Shown here: positions 23,517-35,900 of the stretch, in pieces
Layout of the letters: each line of letters begins with the position of its first letter
Numbering within the stretch: position 1 is the stretch's first letter
Source: Platanthera guangdongensis
Lineage: Eukaryota > Streptophyta > Magnoliopsida > Asparagales > Orchidaceae
Direction: 5' to 3'
Assembly (NCBI GenBank): GCA_039583875.1
Contig: CM077163.1
Coordinates: 229,950,646-230,014,645, forward strand
Length of the DNA stretch: 64,000 nucleotides
The notes under the pieces: model-generated
The model's database searches: none
Told to the model about the DNA's origin: nothing
What the model saw: only the letters and a program-made list of their open reading frames with translations
Translations under genes and position numbers: made by a program

Positions 23517-23528
23517 TGGTATCACAGC
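23517..23528 (+). other. Primer binding site of Copia D
   Basis: TGGTATCACAGC, one mismatch from the TGGTATCAGAGC consensus, one base after the LTR end. Confidence 0.75.
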
Positions 23529-23529
23529 A

Positions 23530-23688
23530 ATGTCAACAAAATCTGGTTTTGCATATTCGTCTTCCACTGGCGAATATTCAATGGAGAGTTCTATGGATAT
23601 TGGGTTGTACATATGAAGACGCTTTTTCTGTCTCAAGGCTTATGGAAAATTGTCAATCAAGGGTCACAAGAATCAACAACTACACCAC
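23530..23688 (+). pseudogene. Copia D gag, N-terminal fragment
   Basis: ATG at 23530, then after a frame change FNGEFYGYWVVHMKTLFLSQ and GLWKIVNQGSQE, the typical start of copia gags ('F.G.NY..W...M...L..Q.LW.IV..G'). The frame stops at 23688, where element E begins. The rest of this gag resumes about 27.8 kb away at 51526. Confidence 0.75.
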
Positions 23689-23767
23689 TGTTAGAAAAAA
23701 ATCGTGTTATCCAATCTATACTCGATTAAAATAAGTGTACATATCGAAATGTAACATATGATATAAA

Positions 23768-25917
23768 TGTTGATGCGCGGAAACGTCGCGGGGCACCAGC
23801 CAGCTAACACGGAGGGGGTGTTCGGTCTCACAAGCTAGGAGAGGAGGAGAGGAGAGAAGGAAGGAAGCCTCTGAGTGCTCGAGAGTGGAGCAAACGACTT
23901 GTCAAAGAGGGTTGCGGGGATAGAGGAGAGAAGCTTGATCAACAGAGCGGGTTGATCAAGAGAGGAGAAGGAGGTTGACCAGGAGCTGTCGAGCAGACGG
24001 CTAATGTGACGGTTGTGCTTGCAGGTTGGTTGCCGAGAAGAGCTGAGCTGAGCAGAGGAGAAGCTTGCTGAGCAGAGGAGCAAGACTTGCTGAGTAGAGA
24101 GAAGAAGAACGGGGCCGCTAGCAGCGGCAACAACACACTTCGCCCGCCGCGGCCTAAATGCCACTCCTGCGACGGGCTTTCCTTTGATTAATGGCGAGAG
24201 GTTACAAGCTTACAAGTACACTTTTACAACAAATCACTAAAGGGGTACAAAGAGAAGCTGGCGGCTAAGGGAGAAGAAAATGCCAGAAAGCAGAGAAGAG
24301 AAGCTGCCAGAGACTAAGTAAAAGAGTCTGCCAGTTGCTGGAGGACTGGGAAACTGAGTCTGCAGGCAAGCTGCTGAACAGCTGTGGAGGACTGCGCGGA
24401 CAGAAAATCTGAGTCCGCAGAGCTTGCTGGAAGGGTGATGACGGACTGCGCGGACTGGAAAACGGAGTCCGCAGGGTCTGCTGGAAGCCTGATGACGGAC
24501 TGCGCGGACTGGAAAACGGAGTCCGCAGGAGGTGCTGGCAAGACTTGTATCCACCTTCTGGCCTCTGGAGCGATGCAGAATGAGAGGCACCATGGGCTAT
24601 TTATAGGCCCAGGGGAGTTCTTCTAGAAGTGGGGCCCAGTGACGTCAGCATGACGACCTGCGCGGACTCCGCGGACTGAGATTTTGCGTCCGTCACTGTT
24701 GAGTGAAGCGGCTGGCTGCAGGAGGCCCTGGAGAGAACTGGAGGCCGCCCTTGGCGGGCGACCTGGGCGGACTCCGGGAGGAGTCCGCCCGGCAGGCCGG
24801 AGGCCGCTCCCTAGCGGGCGGCCTGGGCGGACTCCAGGGGGAGTCCGCCCGGCAGGGTGCCGGGGCCGCCCCCTAGCGGGCGGCCTGGGCGGACTCCGGG
24901 TGGAGTCCGCCCGGCAGGCCTGGCCGCCCCCTTGCGGGCGGCCTGGGCGGACTCCGGGGGGACTCCGCCAGGCTGGATGCCGGGGCCGCCCCCTAGCGGG
25001 CGGCCTGGGCGGACTCCCGGGGGAGTCCGCCCGGCGGGCCTGGCCGCCCCCTTGCGGGCGGCCTGGGCGGACTCCAGGGGGAGTCCGCCCGGCTGGATGC
25101 CGGGGCCGCCCCCTAGCGGGCGGCCTGGGCGGACTCCAGGGGGAGTCCGCCCGGCGGGCCTGGCCGCCCCCTTGCGGGCGGCCTGGGCGGACTCCAGGGG
25201 GAGTCCGCCCGGCTGGATGCCGGGGCCGCCCCCTAGCGGGCGGCCTGGGCGGACTCCAGGGGGAGTCCGCCCGGCTGGATGTCGGGGCCGCCCCCTAGCG
25301 GGCGGCCTGGGCGGACTCCAGGGGGAGTCCGCCCGGCGGGCCTGGCCGCCCCCTTGCGGGCGGCCTGGGCGGACTCCAGGGGGAGTCCGCCCGGCTGGAT
25401 GCCGGGGCCGCCCCCTAGCGGGCGGCCTGGGTGGACTCCAGGGGGAGTCCGCCCGACGGGCCTGGCCGCCCCCTTGCGGGCGGCCTGGGCGGACTCCAGG
25501 GGAGTCCGCCCGGCTGGCGGGCAGAGGCCGCCCCGGGTGGGCGGCCTCGGCGGACGGCGGCAGGAGGCCGCCGCCCCTCGGGCAGTAGGTAGGCCGCCCC
25601 TGGTGGGCGTCCTCGGCGGACGGCGGCTGGAGACCACCGCCCCTTGGGCGAAATAGGAGGCCGCTCCTGGCAATGCTGTTGGCGGACTCCTGCAAGGAAA
25701 AGTACTGCATGATTAGCGGACCTAACCGCATGTCCTGCGAGGGTGAGCCATGGGAATAGCCTGTCGTCCCGCAGGGCACGCAGTTGTTAGGAGACCTAGG
25801 CGGATAGGGAAAACTGTCCGCCTACGCTGGGGCTTATCGCGATCAAAAGGGAGAATCTAAGGGTCGTGATTAGCCAGCTGGCCACCTTGGGAAGGATCGC
25901 CGATTTCTGGGTTAACA
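23768..25917 (-). repeat. 3' LTR of gag-only element
   Basis: 2150 bp; on the minus strand TGTTAACCC...CATCAACA. TATA box at 24598-24605 (minus). GC-rich hairpin array at 24745-25520. Where the solo copy has the AATAAA-containing ATTAATAAAAGG, both LTRs of this element read ATTAATCAAAGG. Confidence 0.92.
24745..25520. repeat. GC-rich ~60 bp hairpin array in 3' LTR
   Basis: About a dozen units strictly alternating between a 'ccctagcggg' type and a 'cccttgcggg' type, giving a higher-order period near 120 bp. Each has a GGACTCC-n4-GGAGTCC hairpin. Confidence 0.9.
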
Positions 25918-26189
25918 TAATCCCCGCACTTTTTCAAGTTCCGAAAAGAACTTCGAAAAAGTTGGAGACCCACGAAAATCGTGATCCATCCCAACGAAAG
26001 AAGAGGAGCAAGGAGAGACAGAACCTGAAGACTCTCCTTACAAGCTTGGTGCTCCCTGTCTATTTTCCTGCAAAAGGAAAGTTAGGGTAAGCATGTAGGG
26101 GTGGCACATCGAGTGTGTACCTGAATTTGCTTTTGCAAAACGAAGAAGGCGTGTCTTCTGTAAATGTTATGCAAAACAAAAGTGAGGAA

Positions 26190-27250
26190 AACAGAAAGGC
26201 ATAACAACTCGCAAGTACCTGAAAGGGACCTGCAAGTCTTTGCTGATCTCTGCAAGAAAAGAGTTAGGAACAGGCATTGTGTATAAAAATAAGCTGCAAG
26301 TACCTGGATGAGGCTTGCAGGTGTCTGATATTCACTGTAGAAAGAAAAGAGTGAGCGGCAGATACAAAATAATGATTTAGATTGCAAGTACCTGGATGAG
26401 GCTTGCAGGTGTTTGCCAATCTCTACAAGAAGCGGAGTCAGAAGCAAATAAGATATGAAGATAACTTGCAAGTACCTGTGAAGAGAAGGCTTGCAAGTGT
26501 TAACTGTTGACTGTTAACTGTCGGCAAGATAAGGCCGATATGACCAATTAGCAAGGAGAATGCCTGATGAATGCTATTATTCAGCCCAGATCAATAAACT
26601 GAGTGTTGACTGCTGACAGATATGACTGGATCGCAATAGCATGGCTGATAGCGCTTGAGCAAACAATGTATAGGAGACGAGAGAAATAGAGCTTATATAG
26701 GTAGAGTGAGAGTCATCATCCGATAGAGCTTTGAACAAGCAATTTATATAGGATGAGCATGAGCAAAGTGATTGCTGGAAATCCTTTTGATAGGTCGGAT
26801 TAACCTGTTCACCTGTGAAAGAAGGCAATAGACGAAAAGGGGGAGGTCTATACTCGGAATGACCGAAGGAGGGTTGAATGCTGCCACAGGTGTTCCCCGT
26901 GGGCCTTATGCATCACTGGCCTGAGAAGATCACCCCGAGCATAGTCCTACTCAAAGCGGGCTGGCCGCGCATCCTGAAGGAGGGAAAAAGAAAAGGTCCA
27001 TATTCAGAATGACTAAAGAAGGTTGAATGCTGCCACAGGTGTTCCCCGTGGGCCTTATGCATCACTGGCCTGAGAAAATCATCCCGAGTATGGTCCTGCT
27101 CAAAGCGGGCTGGCCGCGCATCCTCAAGGAGGGCACAGAAGAGAAAAGCAAGGGAAGGTCCTGAGAAGGACCGCTAGAAGCAAGGAAGATCCTGAGAAGG
27201 ATCGCTAGAAACAAGGAAGATCCTGAGAAGGATCGCTAGAAACACTGTTC
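26190..27250. repeat. Three tandem repeats in the non-coding part of the gag-only element
   Basis: 26200-26500: four units of about 85 bp around TTGCAAGTACCTGgatgagg and CTTGCAGGTGT. 26845-27130: a direct duplication of about 142 bp ('tgctgccacaggtgttcccc...gctggccgcgcatcct'). 27155-27245: three units of about 32 bp ('aaggaagatcctgagaagga'). They lie between the gag stop and the 3' LTR where pol would normally be. Confidence 0.8.
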
Positions 27251-27921
27251 TCTTGCCTTGGGCACAAGCATCACTGATCAACGAGACAGGTTGCGCCAAG
27301 AGGCCTATATTGTCTGTGTATTGATCAGTGGAGTTGTGAGAACCCGAGAGGCACGAATCGAGGGTGCCGGAGAGTGCTCGGCCACCACAGTTGAAGGATG
27401 ATCAAAGAGACAAGGCTACGCTTGATCGCCATTGCTTGTCCAGCGAAGATCATCCTAACCGTAGTGTTTCCTATACGACGCACAGCAGAGCTAACACATG
27501 GGGCTCCCCTAGCACACACTCTGTGTCAGATGCCGGCTAGGATCCTAAGTCTGAAGCCCATAATCGTAGAGTGAACTGCTCCCACTACACACATGGGTAT
27601 ACTCCCGCCATATGTGGTCGAAGCGGTAGTGCGAGAACAAACTACGGAGGGAACGTTTCAGACTCGGCGAAATCTCATTGGCGTACTGATCCCATAGAGA
27701 GAGAAGAAGAGGAAGGGGCAACATAAAAAGGGAACTGTGTCAGTACGGGATCCCTGAATAAAAGCTTTGCTGGAAAGCAAGTAAAGAACACTGAGAAGTG
27801 TTGTAATGAAAATGTTTGAAAGAGGGAGAGAGTAAGGGTTGAGATAACCCCTGAAGGTTGTAAGGAGCTCTGGAGGACTGTGAAGTCCATCGCTTTGGAG
27901 GACTTTGAAGTCCTTGCTAGT

Positions 27922-29568
27922 TTAGAATAGCCTTCCCAGCACGCCCTCGTCATCGGCATCGAAACATTCGACGGTTGGGTTAACAACGAGGAGAGGAGGC
28001 TCTTCGATGTGGTTCACTCCCCTTGAGGAGCAAGGAACATCTGAAATTTCTTTGCCCTTTGAAGTTGACGGATCAGGGCGATCTTCTTTAGGAAGCAGGT
28101 CATGCATCTTTCCCTGCCGGAGCATCCTTTGCACAAGCTGGCGGAATGCTCGGCAGTCTTCTGTTCGATGACATGGTTCTTTGTGGAATTCACAATAAGG
28201 CTCTGAGTTTCTAGACCTCTGATCGGTCGGCCGATAGGGCTTCTTGTAGTTGACCCTGTCTTTCAAGATTTGGCTTACTTCTTGCACGATGTCGTCGAGA
28301 TCTGACTCATGCAAGTCATCGTCTTGCTGCTGTTGAATAGTTGATGTTTGAGAAGGAGCTAGTGGTAGCAATGGATCTTGAGCATCGCGGCTCGGGAAGG
28401 AGTATCGCTGGCGATGAAGCCTTCTCTCCTTCCTTGAGTGAGCTTGGAAACGATTGCAAGGAGACCTTGGAGGCTGCTTGTGAAACGGATCTTTCTCTGA
28501 TACGAGCTTGGACACGAAGCCTGGATTGCTCTTCTCGCCTCGGATGTACGAGTTGGCTAGAGCAATCAGCTCTTGGTATGTCCTTGGAGCACGGACATTG
28601 GCTTCAAATTTGAGAGGCCCTTCACGAAGACCGTGGATAAGAGCCACTCGGTACATTTCTTGATCAACGATTTCGATGTCCAGAATCTCTCTCTGGAATC
28701 TATCAACAAGTTGAGACCAAGTTTCATCACTGCGCTGTCTGATCTCAAAGAGGGCTTCAGGACCGCCCTTTCTCTTGCAGGAGGTAGAGAATCTGAGAAG
28801 AAACTCCCTTCGTAGATCGACGAAGGAAGAGATGGAGTGAGGACGGAGGCCATAGAACCAGTCCCTCACTTGCCCATCAAAGGTTGTCACAAGGAGCTTG
28901 CACTTGGTTGCATCTGACAGAGTCTTGAGAGCAACGGCTGATTCAAAGGCTTGAAGGTGCTTGACCGGATCAGTCTCTCCAGTATAGATTGGCAGTCGAG
29001 GCTCTCTGAAGTTTGCTGGAGTAGGTTCGAGGCGAACGCTCTCAATAAAGGGCGATGACTCTTCCTGCTCTCCCACAGCGTAGGGATTAATGGGAGCATA
29101 GGCTGCAGCTGCAAAAGAAGCAGGAGGGTAGAAAGGAAAAGCTGCCGCAGGAGGAGCAGAGGCAGGAGCTGGGGGGCAAGGATGACTTCCTTGAAAGTTG
29201 AGAAATCTTGCAGGACTTCCCAGGGCTGCTTGCCGGAAGAAGTTTTGGCGAGCGGCAAACTCTTCATCTTGAGTTCGCAAAGGAGCAGCGGGGCCTTGCG
29301 GGAAGGTTGGGGTGTAAGGCGGATAGAACGGCGGACAAGCTTGAGAATAAGCTTGTTTATGCTACGATGTTGGTGTTAGATTGATTGGAGCAGCTGGAGC
29401 AGCCGGAGCTGCTGCTGGATGAGAGTCTAACCGCTGCGTGGTTGCAGCAAGGACTTGGTTGATTGCTTGGAACTGTTGAGCATTCTCACGGCGCGACTGC
29501 TCAAAAGCTTCCCAGAGAGGATCTTCACTGGGACTTGGAGCAAAGTTCTCGGCTGATTGATCTGACAT
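27922..29568 (-). pseudogene. Gag of the non-autonomous element
   Basis: Starts at ATG 29568 (MSDQSAENFAPSPSEDPLWE), about 550 codons to 27922. One TAG at 29364-29362 interrupts the frame near codon 69; the remaining frame is fully open. The retrotransposon gag domain is clear: LPIYTGETDPVKHLQAFESA, GQVRDWFYGLRPHSISSF, REFLLRFSTSCKRKGG, and EIRQRSDETWSQLVDRFQRE. A C-terminal YCEFHKEPCHRTEDCRAF motif is the zinc-knuckle-like end of Tat-type gypsy gags. The N-terminal part is Ala/Pro-rich and probably disordered. The product would form the particle; the single stop and otherwise intact frame suggest recent loss of function. If the TAG is tolerated, an internal Met could start a shorter form. 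Confidence 0.88.
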
Positions 29569-29620
29569 GGCTAACTGTCGCTGTTCACTGTCTGACCGGA
29601 TCTGAAGGCTGCGTGTTAAC

Positions 29621-31837
29621 TGTTGATGCGCGGAAACGTCGCGGGGCACCAGCCAACTAACACGGAGGGGGTGTTCGGTCTCACAAGCTAGGAGAGGAGG
29701 AGAGGAGGGAAGGAAGGAAGCCTCTGAGTGCTCGAGAGCGGAGCAAACGACTTGTCAAAGAGGGTTGCGGGGATAAAGGAGAGAAGCTTGATCAACAGAG
29801 CGGGTTGATCAAGAGAGGAGAAGGAGGTTGACCAGGAGCTGTCGAGCAGACGACTAATGTGACGGTTGTGCTTGCAGGTTGGTTGCCGAGAAGAGCTGAG
29901 CTGAGCAGAGGAGAAGCTTGCTGAGCAGAGGAGCAAGCCTTGCTGAGCAGAGAGAAGAAGAAGGGGGCCGCTAGCAGCGGCAACAACACACTTCGCCCGC
30001 CGCGGCCTAAATGCCACTCCTGCGACGGGCTTTCCTTTGATTAATGGCGAGAGGTTACAAGCTTACAAGTACACCTTTACAACAAATCACTAAAGAGGTA
30101 CAAAGAGAAGCTGGCGGCTAAGGGAGAAGAAAATGCCAGAAAGCAGAGAAGAGAAGCTGCCAGAGACTAAGTAAAAGAGTCTGCCAGTTGCTGGAGGACT
30201 GGGAAACTGAGTCTGCAGAGTCTGCAGGCAAGCTGCTGAAAAGCTGTGGAGGACTGCGCGGACAGGAAATCTGAGTCCGCAGAGCTTGCTGGAAGGGTGA
30301 TGACGGACTGCACGGACTGGAAAACGGAGTCCGCAGGGTATGCTGGAAGCCTGATGACGGACTGCGCGGACTGGAAAACGGAGTCCGCAGGAGGTGCTGG
30401 CAAGACTTGTATCCACATTCTGGCCTCTGGAGCGATGCAGAATGAGAGGCACCATGGGCTATTTATAGGCCCAGGGGAGTTCTTCTAGAAGCGGGGCCCA
30501 GTGACGTCAGCATGACGACCTGCGCGGACTCCGCGGACTGAGATTTTGCGTCCGCCACTGTTGAGTGAAGCGGCTGGCTGCAGGAGGCCCTAGAGAGAAC
30601 TGGAGGCCGCCCCTGGCGGGCGACCTGGGCGGACTCCGGGAGGAGTCCGCCCGGCAGGCTGGAGGCCTCCCCCTAGCGGGCGGCCTGGGCGGACTCCAAG
30701 GGGGAGTCCGCCCGGCAGGGTGCCGGGGCCGCCCCCTAGCGGGCGGCCTGGGCGGACTCGAGGTGGAGTCCGCCCGGCAGGCTTGACCGCCCCCTTGCGG
30801 GCGGCCTGGGCGGACTCCGGGGGGAGTCCGCCCGGCTGGATGCCGGGGCCGCCCCCTAGTGGGCGGCCTGGGCGGACTCCCGGGGAAGTCCGCCCGGCGG
30901 GCCTGGCCGCCCCCTTGCGGGCGGCCTGGGCGGACTCCAGGGGGAGTCCGCCCGGCTGGATGCCGGGGCCGTCCCCTAGCGGGCGGCCTGGGCGGACTCC
31001 AGGGGGAGTCCGCCCGGCGGGCCTTGCCGCCCCCTTGCGGGCGGCCTGGGCGGACTCCAGGGGGAGTCCGCCCGGCTGGATGCCGGGGCCGCCCCCTAGC
31101 GGGCGGCCTGGGCGGACTCCAGGGGGAGTCAGCCCGGCGGGCCTGGCCGCCCCCTTGCGGGCGGCCTGGGCGGACTCCAGGGGGAGTCCTCACGGCTGGA
31201 TGCCGGGGACGCCCCTAGCGGGCGGCCTGGGCGGACTCCAGGGGAGTCCGCCCGGCGGGCCTGGCCGCCCCCTTGCGGGCGGCCTGGGCGGACTCCAGGG
31301 GGAGTCCGCCCGGCTGGATGCCGGGGCCGCCCCCTAGCGGGCGGCCTGGGCGGACTCCAGGGGGAGTCCGCCCGGCGGGCCTGGTCGCCCCCTTGCGGGC
31401 GGCCTGGGCGGACTCCAGGGGGAGTCCGCCCGGCTGGCGGGCAGAGGCCGCCCCGGGTGGGCGGCCTCGGCGGACGGCGGCAGGAGGCCGCCGCCCCTCG
31501 GGCAGCAGGGAGGCCGCCCCTGGTGGGCGGCCTCGGCGGACGGCGGCTGGAGACCACCGCCCCTTGGGCGAAATAGGAGGCCGCTCCTGACAATGCTGTT
31601 GGCGGACTCCTGCAAGGAAAAGTACTGCATGATTAGCGGACCTAACCGCATGTCCCGCGAGGGTGAGCCATGTGAATAGCCTGCCGTCCCGCAGGGCACG
31701 CAGTTGCTAGGAGACCTAGGCGGATAGGGAAAACTGTCCGCCTACGCTGGGGCTTATCGCGATCAAAAGAGAGAATCTAAGGCTCGCGATTAGCCAGCTG
31801 ACCACCTTGGGAAGGATCGCCGATTTCTGGGTTAACA
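29621..31837 (-). repeat. 5' LTR of gag-only element
   Basis: 2217 bp, nearly identical to 23768-25917 apart from scattered substitutions and unit-number changes in the array at 30605-31440. TATA box (minus) at 30460-30467. The sequence just inside (from 29620 downwards, gttaacacgcagcc) does not show a standard TGG primer site. Confidence 0.92.
30605..31440. repeat. GC-rich ~60 bp hairpin array in 5' LTR
   Basis: Same alternating two-type array as at 24745-25520, with one or two more units. Predicted proteins across it are spurious Pro/Gly/Arg repeats. Confidence 0.9.
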
Positions 31838-31842
31838 ATAAA

Positions 31843-32903
31843 GATATCAAGGTCGTATAGTACTTCTACTTCAAAAACAACTATTATTTTATCGAAAGAA
31901 AATTTAAAGAAATTATATTTAAACTAAAATACGAAAATAAGAAATCCTAACTTGATCAAAGCGCGCTTTGAATGAAATATAAAAGATAATTTATAAACGC
32001 CTAATCCGATCCTTGCCCGTGGAGATTCCCAAAATATGAACGCACATCTCTCGAGAAATTCGTTCAACTGAGATTAAGAATATCAACCGAACTCTCATTC
32101 TATAATCGATAACCTAATACTCGCCATACCGAGGTGAATCCCGCAAAACTGGAAGAATCATGTCATCCTCACTCGAGAGTTGCGTTCGCTCTCTTTATTC
32201 GTGAGTGATCGATTCGTGCACGAGACTCTCGGCTAATTGACACAAACAAATACAAAAGTACACACATCGACATATGAATCCGATATTAATCACGAATAAA
32301 TCGAAGGTGGAAAAGATCAATTATAAAGAGAATGGAAATTTCATTTGCATAAAAAGAGCATGAAATGAACCAAAATTTGTAACGAACAAGAATTAAATTT
32401 TATAACTACTTGCTATGAAATAAAAAGTGCATAAAATGAAAAAACATTTGCATAAGTAAAAAAAATCAAAATTTTATTTCATAAAAGGAATATACATGAA
32501 ATCAAAGACGTGCATAAAAAAAAATTACAAAAAAATTAAACTTAAGTATATAAAGCAAAATACAAGAAAATGAAAAGTAGACCTGCCCAAACAGGCAGGG
32601 GTAGAGCGCTCTAGAGAGTGCTTGGTATGAAGGAATTAAAGGAGAAGAATGAAAGAATGAAGGAATTAAAGCGCTTGAGAGATCGCTTGATATGAGGAGG
32701 TCTTTGATTAGAGGTTTTGATATTTTTTCACCTCACTCATTTTTTTCTTTTTTAATTGTTTCTATATGTTTACCAAAAAATGATAGACTATTATCTTATC
32801 ATTTTCTACAACATATAAGCACATTTTTTTCTCTCTTCATTTTTTTGGGGGTTGCATATGTTTACTAAGGAATAATAAATTGTATCCTCATATTCTCATG
32901 ACA
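31843..32903 (-). repeat. Middle piece of element E
   Basis: Continues the sequence interrupted at 23767. Aligns with 49655-50480 ('gatatcaaggtcgta', 'tccgat.cttg.ccgtggagattcccaaaatatgaacgc', 'gaaaagtagacct.cccaaac.ggcaggg'), after which the two copies diverge. No gene. Confidence 0.75.
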
Positions 32904-32908
32904 TATGA

Positions 32909-35900
32909 TGTAACATCCCATTTCCAACTAAACCCCTAAGAGGTGTTTTGGCCATGATTAGGTCATGACAAACCCTAGAAAGCCAGAAATGGGCCAAGAG
33001 ATAGGAGGCCAAGGTGAGGATCACCATGGTCTGCAAATAGTAGAATTTTGAACAATGGTTTAGAATGACAATGGGGCTTCACCATGGCCCCAAGACCCTA
33101 CCACAACACTCCCAAACATTTTGGGAGCCCCATTAGAGCCAAAAGGACCCATTAGGGTCAACCCAAGAGGCCCAGTTGACCAAGGTCAACCCTAGCCCTA
33201 AATGGGTCAAACTAGCCTACTTAGGGCCAACTGACCTACTCCTAGCCTAAAGGACCCCTCCTATGCCCTCCTAACCCTAAAGTGAGGTCAAATGGTCACT
33301 AAGGACACATTGGGGTCAGCCCTAGAGGCCAGGTTGACCCAAGTCAACTCAAGCCCTAACCTGGTCAAAGTACCCTTACTAAGGGTATGTGACCTCCAAA
33401 GTACAGGGTAACCCTACATAACCCTACCTAGACCCTAAGGGAAGCCAATGGGTCACCCAGAACCCATAGGGGTCAACCCAATTAGTCATGTTGACCCAAG
33501 TCAACCCTCATTTAGGTCAAGTCAAACTTAACCCAAAAGGGCTAACCCAAGCCCAAGCCACTTCTCCCTTAGGCTAAACCCATTCCCATGACCATCATAA
33601 TCAAGTGGGCTGCATTTAGTTTGTGAGGTTGACTAGTCAACCAGAGGTGACTAGGAGAGAGAAAGGAGCTCCTCTCCATGATAATGGAGGAGAGAGAAAA
33701 TGAGGAAGAAGAAGGGGGAAGTGAGAGGCCGGCCAAGGGAGACTAACAGCCACCAATTATGGCTGCAATCAACTCCTCTAGGAGAGAGGAGTTGATTCCA
33801 GCCGTTTCCCGGCCACCAAGGGGTGGGTTCAGCCCCCCTCCACACAACCCGAGCCACACCTTTAATGGTGTTAATGGCCATTGAAGAACCAGCCTCTCCT
33901 CTCCCCCATTTGCCATTTAAACACCTTCAGGGAGCCGAGGGGATCATTTTAGAGCGTTTACCTGGAGGAGACGAGCCATTCCACTGTGCAGTTGCAGAAG
34001 CCGAGCGCCGCCGCCGTCGTCAATGGCATCCCGCCGCTCCTCTCGCATCCAGGCCGCCAGGAAGGTCCTCCTCCTCTCCTTAACCCGCGGGTAGATTTTA
34101 GGATTAATTAGGCTTGAGTTTCGGGCTCAATTGAGCCCGATCCAATCCGGGATTTCTCCTGGTTTCGGCAAGAAAATCTCTTGCTATATCCGCCGGAAAA
34201 CGCCTCTCCGGCGGCGGTGCCGCCGCCTGACGATAGCCGCCACCTCAACGGAGGTGTTGGTGGCGGTGGCCGGCCGGGGAAGGGGCTGGATCGCCGGCGG
34301 CAGGGCTTGGAAATCGCTCCAGGCGGGACGAATCTCAGCCGTCGGCTCAATGAAGACGATGACCAGATGCCGTTGATCCTTGCGCCAAGATTCGCGCTGC
34401 ATCAATATCAAACTATAGGAAATTAATGATATTTATTTCATTCTGTCACACTTTTGACATTTAATGTTTTAAATTTTAAAAAATAGCTAGAGGCTCTGTA
34501 TGAGAAAATGATCAACACATGATTTGTAGCCCTTCCTGTCTACTTTATTTTAAAATTGGTGTGAACCCATTTAGGCTTCTGGTTTGACCAGGACACCCAT
34601 TTTGGTGGGACATACCCTTAGGGCTAGGCAGTCACTAAATTGAGTGCCCACTCTTCACCCCTAGCCCACATTAGCTAAAATTTTGGCAGAGCGTCTATCT
34701 TAGATATACCTAGGGCCTGCCCCAAAATGGGAATTTTTGGATAAAATATTTCTATAGTTTGTGTAAATATTTAATAATTATTAGATAAATTAAATAGGTG
34801 CCCTAAACACCTCCAAACCCTCCCAAATTTTGGTGAGTGGTCCCTGGGTTCCAATTAGGTACCTGTATAAAATTTCATTTAATTTGGATGTGTTTGGAAT
34901 AGGTTTTGACCCAACCCTAACTATACCCTAAAAAGGGCATTTTGGTCAAAAGTTGCACTTTTGGTTTTGAGTGACCAAATCACCTCAACAGAGGCTGAAA
35001 TTTGGGCCACTGGCTTGTTATAGCACTTATCACCTCCCCATGGAATATGGGGTAGGGAGGAATAGATTTGCCCTAAGTTCCTTGGTCAAACCCTAAGGAG
35101 GGACCTTTTGGCCTTGTGAAGGGTATGAGTCCTAAACACCTTGGATGAACTCCAAATTTTGCAAGGAGGTTCCTAGGATATATAGAACCCTCTGTTAAAA
35201 ATATTAGCTAATTTTGAAAGGGATAGGGGCCCCAAAACCCTAACCCTAGCTTAGGTCCTAAAACTTGTAGTGTAGGTTTAGGTTAGCTAAACATCTTGAA
35301 ACTTAACCAAATTTGGGTAGTGAGGGGATTAGGGTATTTTGAGCCTCTGATAATTTACTTGAGGAATTTTGGACAATATTTTTAGCACTTCATTAGTAAT
35401 CAATGGTAATGCCCTAATAATTATTTTGGCTATTGTGGTCTCACTGCCCATCAAGAGGGTATGAAACATGGGCAGAGTTAGTTTTAGGTTATGATAATCT
35501 TGTATGAATTTTGTTAGAATTTTTGGAAATCTATTTAGGGCATCTACTTCACAAGTGCTTTATTTTGATTACATAATAATAATTCTTGTCAGAGGCCATT
35601 ACTTACTGAAAAATCATGAAACTTCCTGCATAGTGTTTTTAGCTCAATGTTAACATATGGAAATTTTTGTGGAATTATTTGATGATTGATTAGCATACTT
35701 TGTTCATTAACCCTTAAATTAGAGAGTTCATAAGAAAATCAAATATAGCTTTATTTCCAAATGATAAATTATGAAACTTTTTCTAGGGTACTTGTAGTCC
35801 ATCACAATCATCCCTAAATTTTCTCTGAATTTTTGGAGGTGTTATTACTATAGAATCTTTTAATATGACTTTTTATGGGGCATCTTTGAAATTAAATTTA

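Larger units (their letters stand above)
23768..31837 (-). mobile_element. Full-length gag-only (non-autonomous) LTR retrotransposon
   Basis: 8070 bp with LTRs at 23768-25917 and 29621-31837 and the target duplication ATAAA at 23763-23767 and 31838-31842. The flanks join to a sequence (...gatataaagatatcaagg...) found intact at 49640-49665, an independent proof of the insertion site. The internal region (25918-29620) encodes only gag; no protease, RT or integrase motif is seen on either strand. It must use enzymes supplied by another element, most plausibly a Tat-type gypsy relative given its gag. The solo LTR at 18886 shows it has moved more than once. Confidence 0.92.

Noticed and set aside
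24745..25520. CRISPR array
   Set aside because: Regular repeats, but units alternate without unique spacers, lie in a plant retrotransposon LTR, and no cas genes exist here.
33823..34430. Small ORFs duplicated at 44040-44643
   Set aside because: Duplication is explained by the two LTRs of one element; no family similarity, and overlapping frames on both strands are equally open.
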